From: Amaranthus tricolor
Lineage: Eukaryota > Streptophyta > Magnoliopsida > Caryophyllales > Amaranthaceae
NCBI RefSeq assembly: GCF_026212465.1
Contig: NC_080057.1
Span: forward strand, 13,222,239 to 13,286,238
DNA: 64,000 nt
Direction: 5' to 3'
This document shows, piece by piece, positions 48,725 through 61,120 of the stretch (positions are counted from its first letter, which is position 1; every line of letters begins with the position of its first letter). The notes below the pieces were generated by a model, which worked only from the letters and a program-made list of their open reading frames with translations, made no database searches and was not told where the DNA came from. The position numbers and the translations under genes were made by a program.

Positions 48725-50537
48725 TTACATCAAAAACCAAAATAAAATTATTTGTTTGTTAGATGGAGCAGCACAAGAAAAGATAATAGTTAAGCGGATC
48801 TGTACCTCCACTGTGTCAAGCTTAGCACCTAGACTCGCCTCCATTTGAGTGAGCTGATCAGTGATGGATGCAAAAGTGACACGAACTTCATCTTGAAAGG
48901 AATAGAACTGGGATTGAAGATCCTGCGGTTTGTTGAGGATAGGGTCTAAAATAGCTGTAGGAACTGAGGAAGGATTAGACAAACCAGGAAAACCAAGACC
49001 TGGTGAAGTACGTGGATATGGTGAAGCAGGTGTAGTAGTTGTTGGTGGAGGTGTGGAAGGAATAGGTGAAGGTGGAGGTGATGGTATGTGATGGGTAGGT
49101 GGTCTCTTGGATTTTTATGAGGAAGGTGTAGTAGGTTAAGGCTCAAGGGTGGTGTGTGAGGAAGATTTATCATCCAAACTAACTATTGGACGTTTTCCCT
49201 TGGAAGCTAGCCTACTACTTTTCCTTGGAGTCACAATGGGCTTTTTCTTTACAGGCATCCGTACTTCCTTATCACTAGATGAATCATCATCATCCAGTTC
49301 CTCACCATCTTCTTACTTAGTGGCTTCCCCCTCACTTAAGGCTTTTTCCTATACTTCTCATTCCTGAACTACCTCTTGGGGCCCTTGGGAACCAACTTTT
49401 GCCTCTTCATGAGTGGCAGTGAGAATAGTCTCTTGGTCCTCCTCAGCAACCTTTTGATCCTCTTTTTCTTTTTCTTTTTGTTTTTCATATTATTCATCTT
49501 TTTCTTCATCTAAATCCTCTTCCTCCTCATCGTCAATGGAAGCTTCCTCTAGAATTCCCTTATCAGATAATTTGAGGTACAAATTAGGGAGACATTTTGC
49601 ACCTATTTTGTTATTAGAGCTCATGGGGAATTATAGTCCTTCCAATGGAACTCCAAACTTTTTAAAAATCCAAGTCAACAAGCCTCCATACGCTACCGTG
49701 TTCTTCTTCTCAATACAGTGAGACAAGTGTGAAATCATAAGTGATGAAGGGAAATTGATTTTAATATGGTTAGCCAAGCAATAAATTAGTGTGGCATCCC
49801 TAAGATTTACTTCACTACGCTTGAAGTTGCATGAAAAAAGAAATCGTCGGGCGATATTGTAGAGCAGTTTGTGCAAGGGGGACAGTGTATTGTGACTTAT
49901 CCTACTCTTTTTCTCATTAATCCCTAAAAATTTTAGCACTGTCTTCTCATTTATCCTAGAAATTAAAATTTTTGAACCGATATAATATGTATCAAATCCG
50001 ACTGCAAGAACCCCAAACCCATTCGCCTAACATCATGCAATTAAATTCAATTTTAATCTCCTTGACTGTACTTGAACAAACCGCATTTTCAATAGAAAAA
50101 TTTGAAATGAACTCACGCATAAGGTTAGGGTAAAATGAATTGCAACAAAAATCAGACATTAGAGTTTTCCAATTTTGATTTTTAAGAATGGCGTGAAGTT
50201 TGGGAAAAGGAGTAGAATCATACCAATACTTGTCAAGGCGAAAACCAACGGACATTTCTTCAGCAACTTCATCAGGACTGTTGGCAACAACGTTCTTACT
50301 TTTCTTTGTAGGCCTGGATGATGAGCCTTCTCCTTTTGGGGTTTTGTTAGGGCATTTAGAACTGGCATGCATGTTTGATGTACTCGGTTGATCGGATGAT
50401 TTGGGTGAAGAGGATGATGATGGTGGTGCATTGATTAATGGTGATGGGTGAATCGATTTTAGCGGCTTTGGTTCAATTTTTTCAGGGGTCTTCTTGCTCG
50501 ATTTCTTGGTTGATTTTGTGGATTTGGGAGTTTTCAT
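48725..50537 (-). pseudogene. Third ORF of the old SIRE-like element, broken
   Basis: The N-terminal part from ATG 50537 is open for 181 residues: a Lys/Ser/Pro-rich start, then EEMSVGFRLDKYWYDSTPFP, CCNSFYPNLMREFISNFSIE and MLGEW. The middle is at 49631-49939 (SPLHKLLYNIARRF, GGLLTWIFKKFGVPLEG). An acidic stretch around 49400-49530 is shifted. The tail is at 48725-48982 (FQDEVRVTFASITDQLTQME, LGAKLDTVEV). Comparison with 22020-23513 shows that the domain core is much better kept than the linkers. Confidence 0.82.
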
Positions 50538-51213
50538 GGTTGGGTTAGTGAAACAGAGGATGAAAGAGTATTGATGGAGACTTAGTGATATTGGCGGTTT
50601 GCATGAGATAAGTAATGAGTAGTGAGTAATGTGATGTGAGGGTTTAATGTGTGATGGAGTGATGTGACGTGAGGGAGTGGGGGTGTGAAGTTAATTTTTA
50701 TAAGTATGTATGGACTGTTTCATGGGTTACTCAAGAGATTAATTTTTTCATTCAATTAATTAAAAGTTTGAACAAAGTTGGATGATGAAGAGTTAGTGGG
50801 TATATTCATGGTATAGGCGATTAGTAACGGTTTTTCAAAACAATTTACTTGGTGATGATCCGACTCCCACTACTTTAAATATTTTACGTTGACCATCTTA
50901 ATTAATGAGCACTTGTGCTAGCCAATTTTCGAAACATAATGATGCTGGGATTTTTGAAAATAAGATCGAAAATACAAAAAATTTCCTTGTTTTTCCTTCC
51001 TTTTTTTAATATGAGGACTATACACATAGAACAAACAAATACTGCTTTGGTCTGATCAATTTAAACATGTATTTAAGAAAGCAACCATAGCATATACTTT
51101 AAATAACTACATACCTAAACCTTACAATGATTAATTTCTTAATCAGGATTTTTGTGGATGAATTAACCCTTTCAGTTTTTATTTTTCTTTGGGGGGAATA
51201 CTTGTCATAAACT

Positions 51214-54200
51214 TTAGTGGAGCTTGATCATTCCAAGTCCAGCCTCATCTTTTCATGTCGTTCCCTTGGAAGTGGTTTAGTCAAGATATCTGCTATTTTC
51301 TCATTAGTATAACATGCTTAACTGAAATATTTTTATTTTCCACATTATCCTTAAGAAAATGATATCTTATATGAATGTTTAACCCTAGTATGATGCACGG
51401 GATAATTATATATGCATATGGCACTAGTATTATCACAATTAATAGGAACACATTTAAACTAAATACCAAAGTCTCTTAGCTGTTGTTTAATAAAAAGCAT
51501 TTGGGAACCACAAGCTACTGCTGCCACATATTCTGCTTCCGCGGTGGACAATGCAATGGTGTTTTGTTTCTTGGAACACCAAGACACTAAACAAGAGCCA
51601 AGGAATTGTACCATACTTGAGGTGCTTTTTCTATTTACAAGATCTCCTACGTAGTCTGCATCCCTATAACCTTTCAAATCCTAGACGTCACTTTTTGGAT
51701 AAAATAAGACAAGTCATTTATTCCCTTCAAATATTCAGAATTCTTTTCACTGCTTTATGATGTGATACTTTGCGATTCATTGAAATCTAGCACACAAACC
51801 AACACTAAACGCAATATCGAGTCTACTAGCGGTTAGATATAATGAAGATCTAATCATACCTCTATACATGGTTTGATCAACAATAATACCATTTGTATCT
51901 TCATCTAATCTAACATTTGTAGCCATCGGTGTGTGGTTTGTTTTAGCATTATGTGAACCATATTTCTTAAGAAGTTCTATTATATATTTTTGTTGATAAA
52001 TAAAAATTCCATTAGCCATTTTTTTAATTTGCAAACCAAGGAAGAAATTTAATTCTCTCATCATACTCATTTAAAATTCAGCACTCATAAGATTAGCAAA
52101 TTCTTTAAATGTACATAGCAATTCATTGGTGACACCAAAAATAATATCATCGACATAAATTTGTACAACCAAAATTTCAAAACTTTTATTCTTGAAAAAC
52201 AAGGTTTTATAAAATTTACTTCTAACAAAATTATTTTCCATCAAAAACTTTGATAATTTTTCATACCATTGCCTAGGACCTTATTTTAGCCCATAAAGAG
52301 CTTTATCAAGCTTATAGACACGATCAGAAAAAGCAAAACAAATTAGAATTCTAATAGCCTCTAACTTGGCTACCAGAGCAAATGTCCCTGTATCCTTTAA
52401 CCACGAGCCTTGTTTTTTTTCTTACTATGATTCCATGTTCATCTAATTTGTTTCTAAATACCCATTTTAGCCTAATCACCTTTTTGTGTTTTGTTTTTGG
52501 TTCTAAATGTCACACTTTATTTCTTTAAAATTCATTCAATTCATGTTGCATGGAAACAACCCATTCGAAATCTTTTATGGCTTGCTCGTGATTTTTGGGT
52601 TCCAATGTTGAGAGGAACGCAAAGTGTGCACAAAAATGTCTTATTTAGGATCTGATTTGTATGCCCTTATTTAAATCACTGATGATCATGTCAAGTGGAT
52701 GATATTTTTTTACTTTTTCCACAGTTTGGGAACAAATTCTCTTGTAGGAACAGTTGTGGAAATAGTGTCACTAACTTGATTGACATTCTGCTCAGATTAA
52801 ACCTGATCATTATGTTCATTTCTTAGAATCGCTGGATTGGGAACACCTTGTTGGTCCTCATTTACCGGTTGTTCTTCTTCCTGGTCAGGTAATTCAATTT
52901 TTTCTTGAATTTGTTGTTTTCCAGTTGCTCTTTGATCTTGCTCTTTAGTTACATGTTTATCATCTTCCAAATTTGCAAGACTTGTTTTAAAATTACTTGT
53001 TTCCTGTTCACTTGTCGTAAAATTAGTCTCATCAAAAATAATGTGAACAGATTCTTCTACACACATAGTCCTTTTATTGTAAACTCTATAAGCTTTACTA
53101 TGAGATGAATAGCCAAGAAATACTACTTCATCACTTAATTCATCAAACATTCCTATGTTTCTTTTTCCATTAGCATGAACAAATCATCTACATCCAAACA
53201 CACGAAAATAGAAAATATTCGGTTCACCTTTAAACAGTTCATAAGGTGTCTTAGAAGTGATAGGTTTGATTAGTACACGATTTAAAATATAACATGTAGT
53301 ATTAACAGCCTCGGCTCAAATAGGTTCTAGCCATTTCCTGTAATGTTCTAATTTTTCTTTATACCACACCATTTTGTTGTGGTGTTATAGGTGCGAAAAA
53401 ATTATGACTTATGCCATGCTCATTGCAATAATCCATAAAGCTTGAATTTTCAAATTCTTTACCATGATCTGACTTATGTAAATAAGTTGATTATTACTAG
53501 ATTTTTGTATTTTATTAGCAAAAGAAACAAAATCATTAAAACCCTCAACTTTGTAAACTAAAAATATAGTCCACGTAAATCTACTGTAATCATTAACAAT
53601 AACTAATACATATCACTTACCATTACGGATTTGGATTCTCATAGGTCCAAAAAGATCCATATGGATTAGTTCAAGCGGTTTTGAGGTGGTCACCACACTC
53701 TTAGGTTTAAAGGACGACCTCACATGTTTTTCTTTGGCATAAGGATCACAATTTTATCCTTTTGGTATTTAAGGGATGGCAAACCTCTTACTAAATCTTA
53801 TGATCTTAAAGTATTAATCAAAGAAAATCTAGCATGACCTAAATGTTTGTACCAAAGAAGAGGGTCTTCTTCTATGACATTGAGACAAGTAAGACTCGAT
53901 TTGGGAACAGTGTTGTTGTCCACAACATAAGTGTTCCCCTAATGGATTCCTTCCAGAATAGTTTCTCTTGTGTCACTCCTAGAAATAATACATTTTTCAG
54001 AAGTGAAGTTTACAGAGTTACCTTTGTCATTGAACTGAAAAATACTTAGTAAATTATGTTTTAAATTCTCAACCATAAATACATTATCAATTGCATAGGA
54101 ACTTGACCTTCCTACTTTTTCTTTGGCTATGATTTCACTTTTCATGTTGTGACCGAACATCACAGTTCCTTTATCATAGGTTTCTAGTGAGAGAAATTTC

Positions 54201-54290
54201 AATCTATCACCTGTCATGTGCTTGGAACACCCATTGTCGAGATACCATAAGTTGTTCCCCTTTACTAGAACCTGCAAAACAAATTAATTG
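51214..54290 (-). pseudogene. Pol of the old SIRE-like element, broken
   Basis: Protease [14 protein letters not shown] (54210-54260; the usual DSG is DNG here), pre-integrase sequence, integrase fragments in several frames (53300-53700), linker (52797-53150), reverse transcriptase fragments (52070-52330, including sequence matching the [11 protein letters not shown] region) and RNase H pieces [20 protein letters not shown] and [19 protein letters not shown]. It ends at the TAA at 51214-51216. Deletions occur, for example around 52320, where the reverse transcriptase N-terminal part is shortened. Confidence 0.82.
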
Positions 54291-54299
54291 TTAGAATAA

Positions 54300-56072
54300 G
54301 GAACCCAGGCTTCCTTAGGTTCCATGTCGATTAGATATGAATCATGCATATTTCTTTATCCAAATGCGATCGACATAACTTTGGTTAGATTTATCATGTT
54401 GTTCCCTTTTGGCACATAGATATTTTCGATGTCCAGTTTTTCCACAAAAGGTACATACTTTACTACTTGGGAGATCGACATAGACCTTTTTCTTTTTATT
54501 ATTCTTATTCTAACCCAGGCCTTCAGTACTTTTTATTCTAGCATCAAGAATCCATTTAGGTACATCTTTGATTTTTCCTTTTCCTCTTAAATTTAGTTCA
54601 AGCTTTAATTTTTCATTTTAGGCTTTCTGGATTCTAGGTAGTTTTTCATTTTTGAAAAGCAGTACTAAAGTCATGAATAGGTATATCTTGGGTTAACTCA
54701 ATATTAAAAATTAATGTTCTCTTCTTTTTCCATTTCTAATGTTTTTTGTAAGGTGATGTTTTGATCTAACAGATCAAGGAATTTATTTTGAACATTGGAT
54801 CTAAAAGAGTTTAGATAGGAAACATGATCTTTACTAATCTTAAGGTCTTTTTCAATTTGGTGACATTTTAACACTATTTTCTTCCAATTTTTCTTGTGTC
54901 TCCATAAGCAACTCAATTAATTTATATTTATCCAAACTAAATAGATGGTTAGGAAATGAATTAGAAGACATTACCTCTTTTCCTTTAGAATTTTCATTCT
55001 TGCTATTGTGTGAAGCCATAAGACATAAATTGGTTGTTTCTTGCCCTACGGGGAAATCTGTCTTAGCTTCACTCTCGGATTCTCCCCATGCAGCAATCAT
55101 GGATTTGCGAAAGTCTGTTTTAATTAGATTTCCTTTCATCATTAGTCTTCTTGTTTCCCGTACCCTTTTCATTTTTCCATGTTGGGCAACTTTTGATGAA
55201 GTGATCAGTACCTCCACATTTGTGGAATTCGTAGTCGGATTTGAAATTTGCAGATCTTCTTTCCATGTTGTTTCTTTGATTGGCGTATCTGCTATTCCTG
55301 AAGAGTTTCTGAAATTTTTGTACCAACATAGCAGCCTTCTCTTCTCACATTTTGACTCTTCTTAATCAGCTACTATCAGAGCCAAGCCTTGGTTTCGGAA
55401 ACTGTTAGTTGTTCTCAAATGCAATTCGTGAGTCATACGGGAACCAGCCAGCTCTTCCAGATTGAATTTTGTGAAATCTTTGGATTCCTTGATGGCTGTG
55501 ACTTTGGCTCTCTAGCGTTCATATTGAGGGAGACTTCGTAGAATTTTCCTGACCTGTTCATCAGTGGGAATATGTCTTCCAAGAAAGACAAGTACATTTG
55601 TGATGTTTGTGAACCTAGTTAACATCTCTTGGATGCTTTTTCTAGGTTGCATAACGAACCGCTCATATTTAGATAAAAACAAGTCTATCTTGGAGCGCTT
55701 TACTTCACTTGTACCCTCATGGTTAACTTCCAGCAGATGCCAAATCTGCTTGGCAGATTCGCAACCCGTAATACGGTTATGTTCGTTTGGTCCACAGTGA
55801 AGTAATTTGATGGCAAGAGCGTTCATCTCCTTCTTCTGAAATTCTTCCTTTTCATATTCGGTTATAGGTTTAGAAATGATTTTTTTATTGGAGTTTGTAG
55901 TAGTTACTTCAAAATCTCCAATTTTGATAACTGTCCATACCCGATAGTTTTTGGCTTTAATGAAGATTTCCATTCTATTTTTCCAGTACGTGTAGAACTT
56001 TCCATCGAGTATAGGTGGCCTTTGAGTAGAGTACCCCTCTTTCTTTCGTTCATTCATATTCGACATCTCCAA
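54300..56072 (-). pseudogene. Gag of the old SIRE-like element, broken
   Basis: Starts at ATG 56072. The first 187 residues are open ([60 protein letters not shown]). The zinc knuckle shows HKCGGTDHFIKSC, with the first Cys replaced by His-adjacent sequence, in the frame at 55120-55329. Further pieces lie at 54852-55217 and 54704-54916. It ends at the same AACAATTAA as the young element, followed by TTTGTTTTGCAG. Confidence 0.82.
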
Positions 56073-56121
56073 AATACCAAGATATTGCTCTCAGGGTTTC
56101 CTGATCAGTTGAGGAACAGGG

Positions 56122-56134
56122 CTCCCTGATACCA
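56122..56134 (-). promoter_or_regulatory. Degenerate primer binding site
   Basis: The minus strand reads TGGTATCAGGGAGCC, the tRNA-iMet primer site with a small insertion, directly inside the 5' LTR end at 56137. Confidence 0.8.
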
Positions 56135-56136
56135 AT

Positions 56137-57308
56137 TGTAGAAACGATTAGAGATGGTGGATAAAACAAGAGGGGGTTGAATTGTTGTTTGATAAGTTTA
56201 AGTATTTTTGTCCTGTTTTTGCCGAATTAGATAGCGGAATTAAAAATTAAACTTGATGCGAAAAATAAAAAAGAGACAACACAATTTTACGTGGGAATCT
56301 TCTAGGCCTAAATAGAAGAAAAACCACGACCTCCCAGGATTTCAAAATTCTCTACTATGTTTCTAGAATTACATAAAAAAAATAAACAAAACTAGGCTAA
56401 ATTCTCTTTCACCTTTTCCTTCTCCTTCTCTTTCTCCTCCTCTTGCTTCACTCGAAGCTTCTCTCTTCTCCCCTAGACTTCCCCAAGTCTAGTTACAACA
56501 ATTCTCTCAAAAAAAAACCTTTACAAAGGCCAAATTCCTAAGAATAAAATTAATGAGTTGCACAAGAAAATATATTAAGTTAATTGGCAATTTTCGGAGC
56601 AAAAATATTTCTTGTTAATTTTTTATCTCACGTATGGACACTCCTCCTCTCTCAAACCGGTTGAAAAACAACTCCCTTTCATAAATGAGCACATGAAACT
56701 AGTAAAAGAAATAACTACCTACTACATCCTTATTGCTAAGATTAAGGAAAAGTAAGTGGATCTTGAATAGTAAGTAAAATAGCAACGGTTACCTTTCTTA
56801 AAATAGGCAAGGTAGTTTTTTCTTAATTAAACCCATAGTGCAAGCCTATTCTTGTGGAGAAAATTGAGAAGTTTTCTGCACTTTAGAAAAGGTACGATTA
56901 TTATTTTTTAAAAAAGCATATTTTGCCAATTAACTTATTAAATAAATAATGCAACAAATTAATTTGAACTAATACATCAACTAAAAATAAGAAAAATATA
57001 TTCTACAGAATATTCAGCTGACTTTGATTCTTCCAGACTTCAGTCTTGGGAACAGAACATTGTCTTCATCAACAAGTATCGTCAGATCATCAAACTTGGG
57101 AACAGTAGATCTCCTGTCTATTTGACATCCTTAGCGATATTCCTTATCTAACTTTCATGGATATATTTGACATATATGTAGTTCATGGGCCAGGTCTTAG
57201 GTATTATCAACGATCCATATCAATATCGAATATCGACCTGCACACAATCTCTAAAATACAGTCCTTTCTATTAAGTGTATTAATCATCAAAACCTAAGAG
57301 AGTCAACA
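56137..57308 (-). repeat. 5' LTR of the old SIRE-like element
   Basis: 1172 bp, partner of 46850-48045. GGAACAG motifs at 57049 and 57099 lie in U3, at positions matching those of the young LTR. Confidence 0.92.
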
Positions 57309-57313
57309 TGACG

Positions 57314-58211
57314 AACTAGAATAAAACTTTAAGGATGTACTAGACTTTCTCAAATCTTGTTCTAAATATGAATTGGTTAAAGCTCTTTATGACATGTTTC
57401 AAAATTGAACAAACCTTAAAAGACGAAATGAATATATTAGAATATAGAATTCGTCACTATGCAAAAGGTTGTGAAGATCTATAAAAAAAATGAATCGTTT
57501 ATGACTGAAAAATTAAAATTTTAAGATACTGTAAAAGTCTTGAAAGAACAGAATATAAATCAAATGGAAAAACTCATTGAAGTTCAGAATAAAAACTATG
57601 ATCTTGAATTTGACCTAAAGACTTTTAGACATGAGTCTGAGAAAAGTCTACAATCCTTTACCAAGCTTAATGACTTCGAGTTTAAGTTTGTTAAAATGCT
57701 AGCTCGCCAAAAAGGATCTAATGATAAATGTGGTATTGGGTATAACAATGCTAAGCTTAACTATAAGAGTCGCACCATCTTTGTTAAATGTTCACATACA
57801 GGCCTACTTGCTTCTATTGTTGCAAAGAACAACATCTTAAGTTTGCATGTCCCTACAGATGTAACGTTAACTATATTATCAACAATACCTTTCCTTATGA
57901 ATTATGTTAGCAAGTAAAACAAATATGAGTTCCAAAAGCAACAAGACCACCTAACATGGTCTACCCCACGTACGCTCCCAAATTTGTAACTCGGTTGGCT
58001 AAGTGAAGTTTAGAAAGTTTTTTTTTTGTAGATAAAGAAAAAATGGATCTTGGATAGTGGATGTTTGACTGTAAAGCCTATTTATTTTCAAAAATTAAAG
58101 AATGTGTAATGGTTCAATCACTTTAGGCGACAAAGGTAAATGAAAAATATTAGGCATTGGAAAGGTTAGTAAGGAATCTTCTTAAGTTATTGATAATGAT
58201 TATTTGGTTGA
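57314..58211 (+). pseudogene. Copia Gag-protease fragment, right part
   Basis: This continues the fragment cut at 46849. A Lys/Glu-rich coiled segment (57540-57700: KLIEVQNKNYDLEFDLKTFR) is followed by a Cys-rich stretch, then WILDSGCL, the copia protease active site, at about 58050-58075, and a degenerate pre-integrase start with IGKVSKES near 58150-58180. The Athila-type element is inserted at 58212. No pol sequence beyond this point is in the window. Confidence 0.7.
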
Positions 58212-60118
58212 TGTTAGCTGTATTTTATTCATATTTTATCCCCATTATTTGGCTTTATCATGTTGGGATTTTGCATAACTATGCTAACTTTATTTGGGAT
58301 TATACGCTTGGTTCGGTATTTTGGTGTTTCTGTGCATTTCAGGTAATATTCGTCAAAACGATCACAAACCAAGTACATTTGGCGCATACAATACTCACTT
58401 AACTCCGAAAGCTAAAGTAATCAAAGCCTTGATGACACAAGTCAAGGAAACAAGGCCAAAAGGAGCTAAAGTAGACCATTTTAAATCCACTCGCCAAAAC
58501 TGGGTCGAGTCAAGCTTGCTCGAGCATCAAAAAGACTTGCATTAGAGATAGAAGCTAAGCAGCACCATCCTGAAGGCCGCTCAACCCAGTCAAGCGATAT
58601 TGGGTCTGGTCGAGCGAAAGTACTATTCACTTCCAGTAGCTTTAGAATGTCGACAGAAGCATTTTCGATGGGTCGAATGAGCTAGCTCGGTCAAGCGGAG
58701 CCTTTTTTGGTGACTGCTCTATTTTTAAAGACCTTGACCTATGTACCTGATGCTCGCTCAACCAGGACTAGCGGATTGGCTCGAGTCAAGCGATTTGGCC
58801 GGTTAAAAAATAATTACGCTTATAAAAGCTGCTGATTGGATGCCCTACCCATTTCTTCAGCCTCTCATACTCTATTGCTCCATCACTCCTATTTGACACC
58901 CATCTAAAGCCTACCTATGTCACAAATAGGGGTGGTGGAGAAATCATGAAGACACCATCCACCAAGTGTCCTCCCTCCTATAAATAGAGAAAAAGAAGGC
59001 TCAAGCAATCCTCCATTTTCTTTTACAACACATGTTCTGAATTTTATGCTTTCAGTATTTAGTTTTAATCTTCCTTTATGTATTGTCCTTGATTCATTCT
59101 TGTACTCTTAGTTGCAATTTTTATTCAAACACTTATTAGAAGGTTCAACTTTTAAATAGTTCATTATTGAAGATCATTTGATATATTCATGTAATTGAGA
59201 TTAAGTTAATCTATTGAGCATTTCATGAAACATTTGGATTGCAATTAGAGCTTATGGAGTTTATCATTGGCATTCTTTAGTTCTTCAATTGATTATCTTC
59301 TTTGTATTGAATTCCAACATAGTAATTTCTATTCTCAACATTTAATTGCTTTTGATTTTTTTTATATGTACTTGTCATCAATTCAATGTCTTTAGTTATG
59401 TTATGTTCAATATGAGTGAGTAGTTCATTTTGGCTTAGGCTATGTATTATCACAATGTATGTAGTCTAAATTGCTTTCATTACCTTTGGCTTGGTTGTGT
59501 TGTTTATGGTTTGAGATGGATTAGGCTATTATCGTTGTTTCATTGGATTGAGGGCGAGGGTCGATTTCTAATGAGAGTCTATGCTTGAAAATTGAATCAT
59601 CTCCATGAGAATAGGTAGATGTTTTGATTAGAAATGATGAATGTGTGCTCCATGTCTTAGAATATTCTTAGCTCCAGCAGAATAGGTAGTTGAGTATGTT
59701 TTAGGAAGCTTTTGTTGATCGAGAGAGCACATTAGTATCCAAGATACGTTCTTCCCCATTACCCATATCCATGACCTTAGGTTGAAGATTAGTAAACACT
59801 ATTTTGGTGAGAAAGCCTACCCTCTGCCTCTTCATCATTATATTACCTTTTAATGTGTTTGTATTGCCTTTGATCTTATGTTCTTGGTTAATTAGCATCT
59901 TTACTTGTTTTATACTTTGTTTTAGCTTTAGTCTTTATTTGCTGTTTTTAGTTAATTACACCAACAAACATCTATATATACGTTGTTGAACCAACTAATT
60001 AATTGAGAATCTCTTTATATATACCCCACTCCCTGTGGATTAAACCCGTGCTTGCCGACATACTATGCTACATCGTGCACTTGCAGTATTACTATTGAAG
60101 GACGTAAAGTCCTGATCA
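58212..60118 (+). repeat. 5' LTR of the Athila-related element
   Basis: 1907 bp, TGTTAGCTG...CCTGATCA. TATA-like sequences lie at 58819-58826 (TTATAAAA) and 58978-58986 (CTATAAATA). TCGAGC/GCTCGA motifs cluster at 58500-58800. The last 120 bp align with the end of the LTR at 10045-11942. Open frames inside it (58157-58545, 59701-59989) are not credible genes. Confidence 0.88.
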
Positions 60119-60126
60119 TGTTTTTT

Positions 60127-60144
60127 TGGTGCTATTGCTGGGGA
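60127..60144 (+). promoter_or_regulatory. Decayed tRNA-Asp-type primer binding site
   Basis: TGGTGCTATTGCTGGGGA differs from the intact site at 10020-10037 (minus strand) at four positions, all C to T or G to A and all in former CpG dinucleotides. Confidence 0.85.
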
Positions 60145-60225
60145 GTGACGGTCTTATATTCATGATTTTTCTTAGTTAGATTGGTTCTTTGTGTGACTTT
60201 TATGGCTAGCTTGTTGTGTTGCAAT

Positions 60226-61120
60226 TTTAAGCATGAAGCTTTTTGGAGGTATTATTAGAGGCTTCGTGACTTACTTAATCAACCAATAGAAAGAGTTTGG
60301 GAACTTTTTGAGTGGTTGGTAAAGGAAATTTATGAACAAGAAATGGCGCATACTCTCCCTTCTCTCGATATGAATCATACAACCTTTCTTGACCATTTGG
60401 AGGCCAGTCCTTCATGTTTAGCACTGAAGGATGACTATATTGGGAAAAATTCATATGGAAGTTATGACTTGGTTAGTGAGTTTAGTGTATGTGATTCCTA
60501 GTTACCTTATTGGGTCTTTCGCTTTACATTTTTCTTACCCTTCTCCCTATCCACCCTTCGAGGAGTCTGATGATGATGATTTGATTTATGAAAATGAAGA
60601 TTTTAAGGAATTTTGTATGCAATTACGGCAAGCCCTCAACCAATCTTACTCCTTCATAGATAAGCCTCTTTTGGAAACATCATTTGATGACATAAATGAT
60701 GAGCTTTGTAGCCCTATACCCTCTCATTGTGAGCCTATTGTTGAGGCAGCTTGCTTGCCTTATATTAATGAGTCTCTTGTTGTTATGCCATGTAAGCATG
60801 ACTTGTTTGCATATGAGCATTGTGATCACGCAATTAATGTGCCTATTAATACGGAGTCATATGTGCATACATACAACACTCTTTCTAGTGAGACTCTAAA
60901 CATCATGCATTGTGATCACCCCATAATACCTCTGTTTGGTCCATTTCATGCTCTTTTCATTGGTCCTAAAGCTTTAGCCTTAGTTGGATATAGATTCGCC
61001 TCCATTGATCGATCTCGACCTATTCCAACTGATTCCCCTTCCCTCCCTTTGTCCAGTTTTTCATTGGCTTTTCATCATGTAATGACAAGCCATTTTTCTA
61101 TATTTATTCTATTTCATTGA
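60226..61120 (+). pseudogene. Uncharacterised ORF of the non-autonomous element, frame-broken
   Basis: I do not recognise this protein. A first frame (about 60226-60501) reads RLRDLLNQPIERVWELFEWL, after a stop, and then EMAHTLPSLDMNHTTFLDHL. A second frame (60431-61120) holds PSPYPPFEESDDDDLIYENE, an acidic segment, then FCMQLRQALNQSYSFIDKPL and two related His/Cys stretches, AYEHCDHAINVPI and NIMHCDHPIIPLFG. The two frames overlap near 60490, suggesting one ancestral ORF with a frameshift. The N-terminal part faintly resembles retrotransposon Gag patterns. It replaces gag-pol and may supply a packaging function (inference). Confidence 0.4.

Larger units (their letters stand above)
46850..57308 (-). 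mobile_element. Old complete SIRE-like copia element with decayed genes
   Basis: 10459 bp between TGACG duplications (46845-46849 and 57309-57313). Both LTRs end TG...CA but differ by roughly 10% with several indels (1196 and 1172 bp). Gag, Pol and third ORF are in the same order as in the young element at 19786-30543, and protein segments align closely, so both belong to one lineage. All three ORFs are broken many times. Confidence 0.92.

Noticed and set aside
57540..57917. Candidate host gene with a coiled-coil protein
   Set aside because: It lies between a copia Gag zinc knuckle and a copia protease motif once the insertion at 46850-57308 is removed, so it is the Gag tail of that element.
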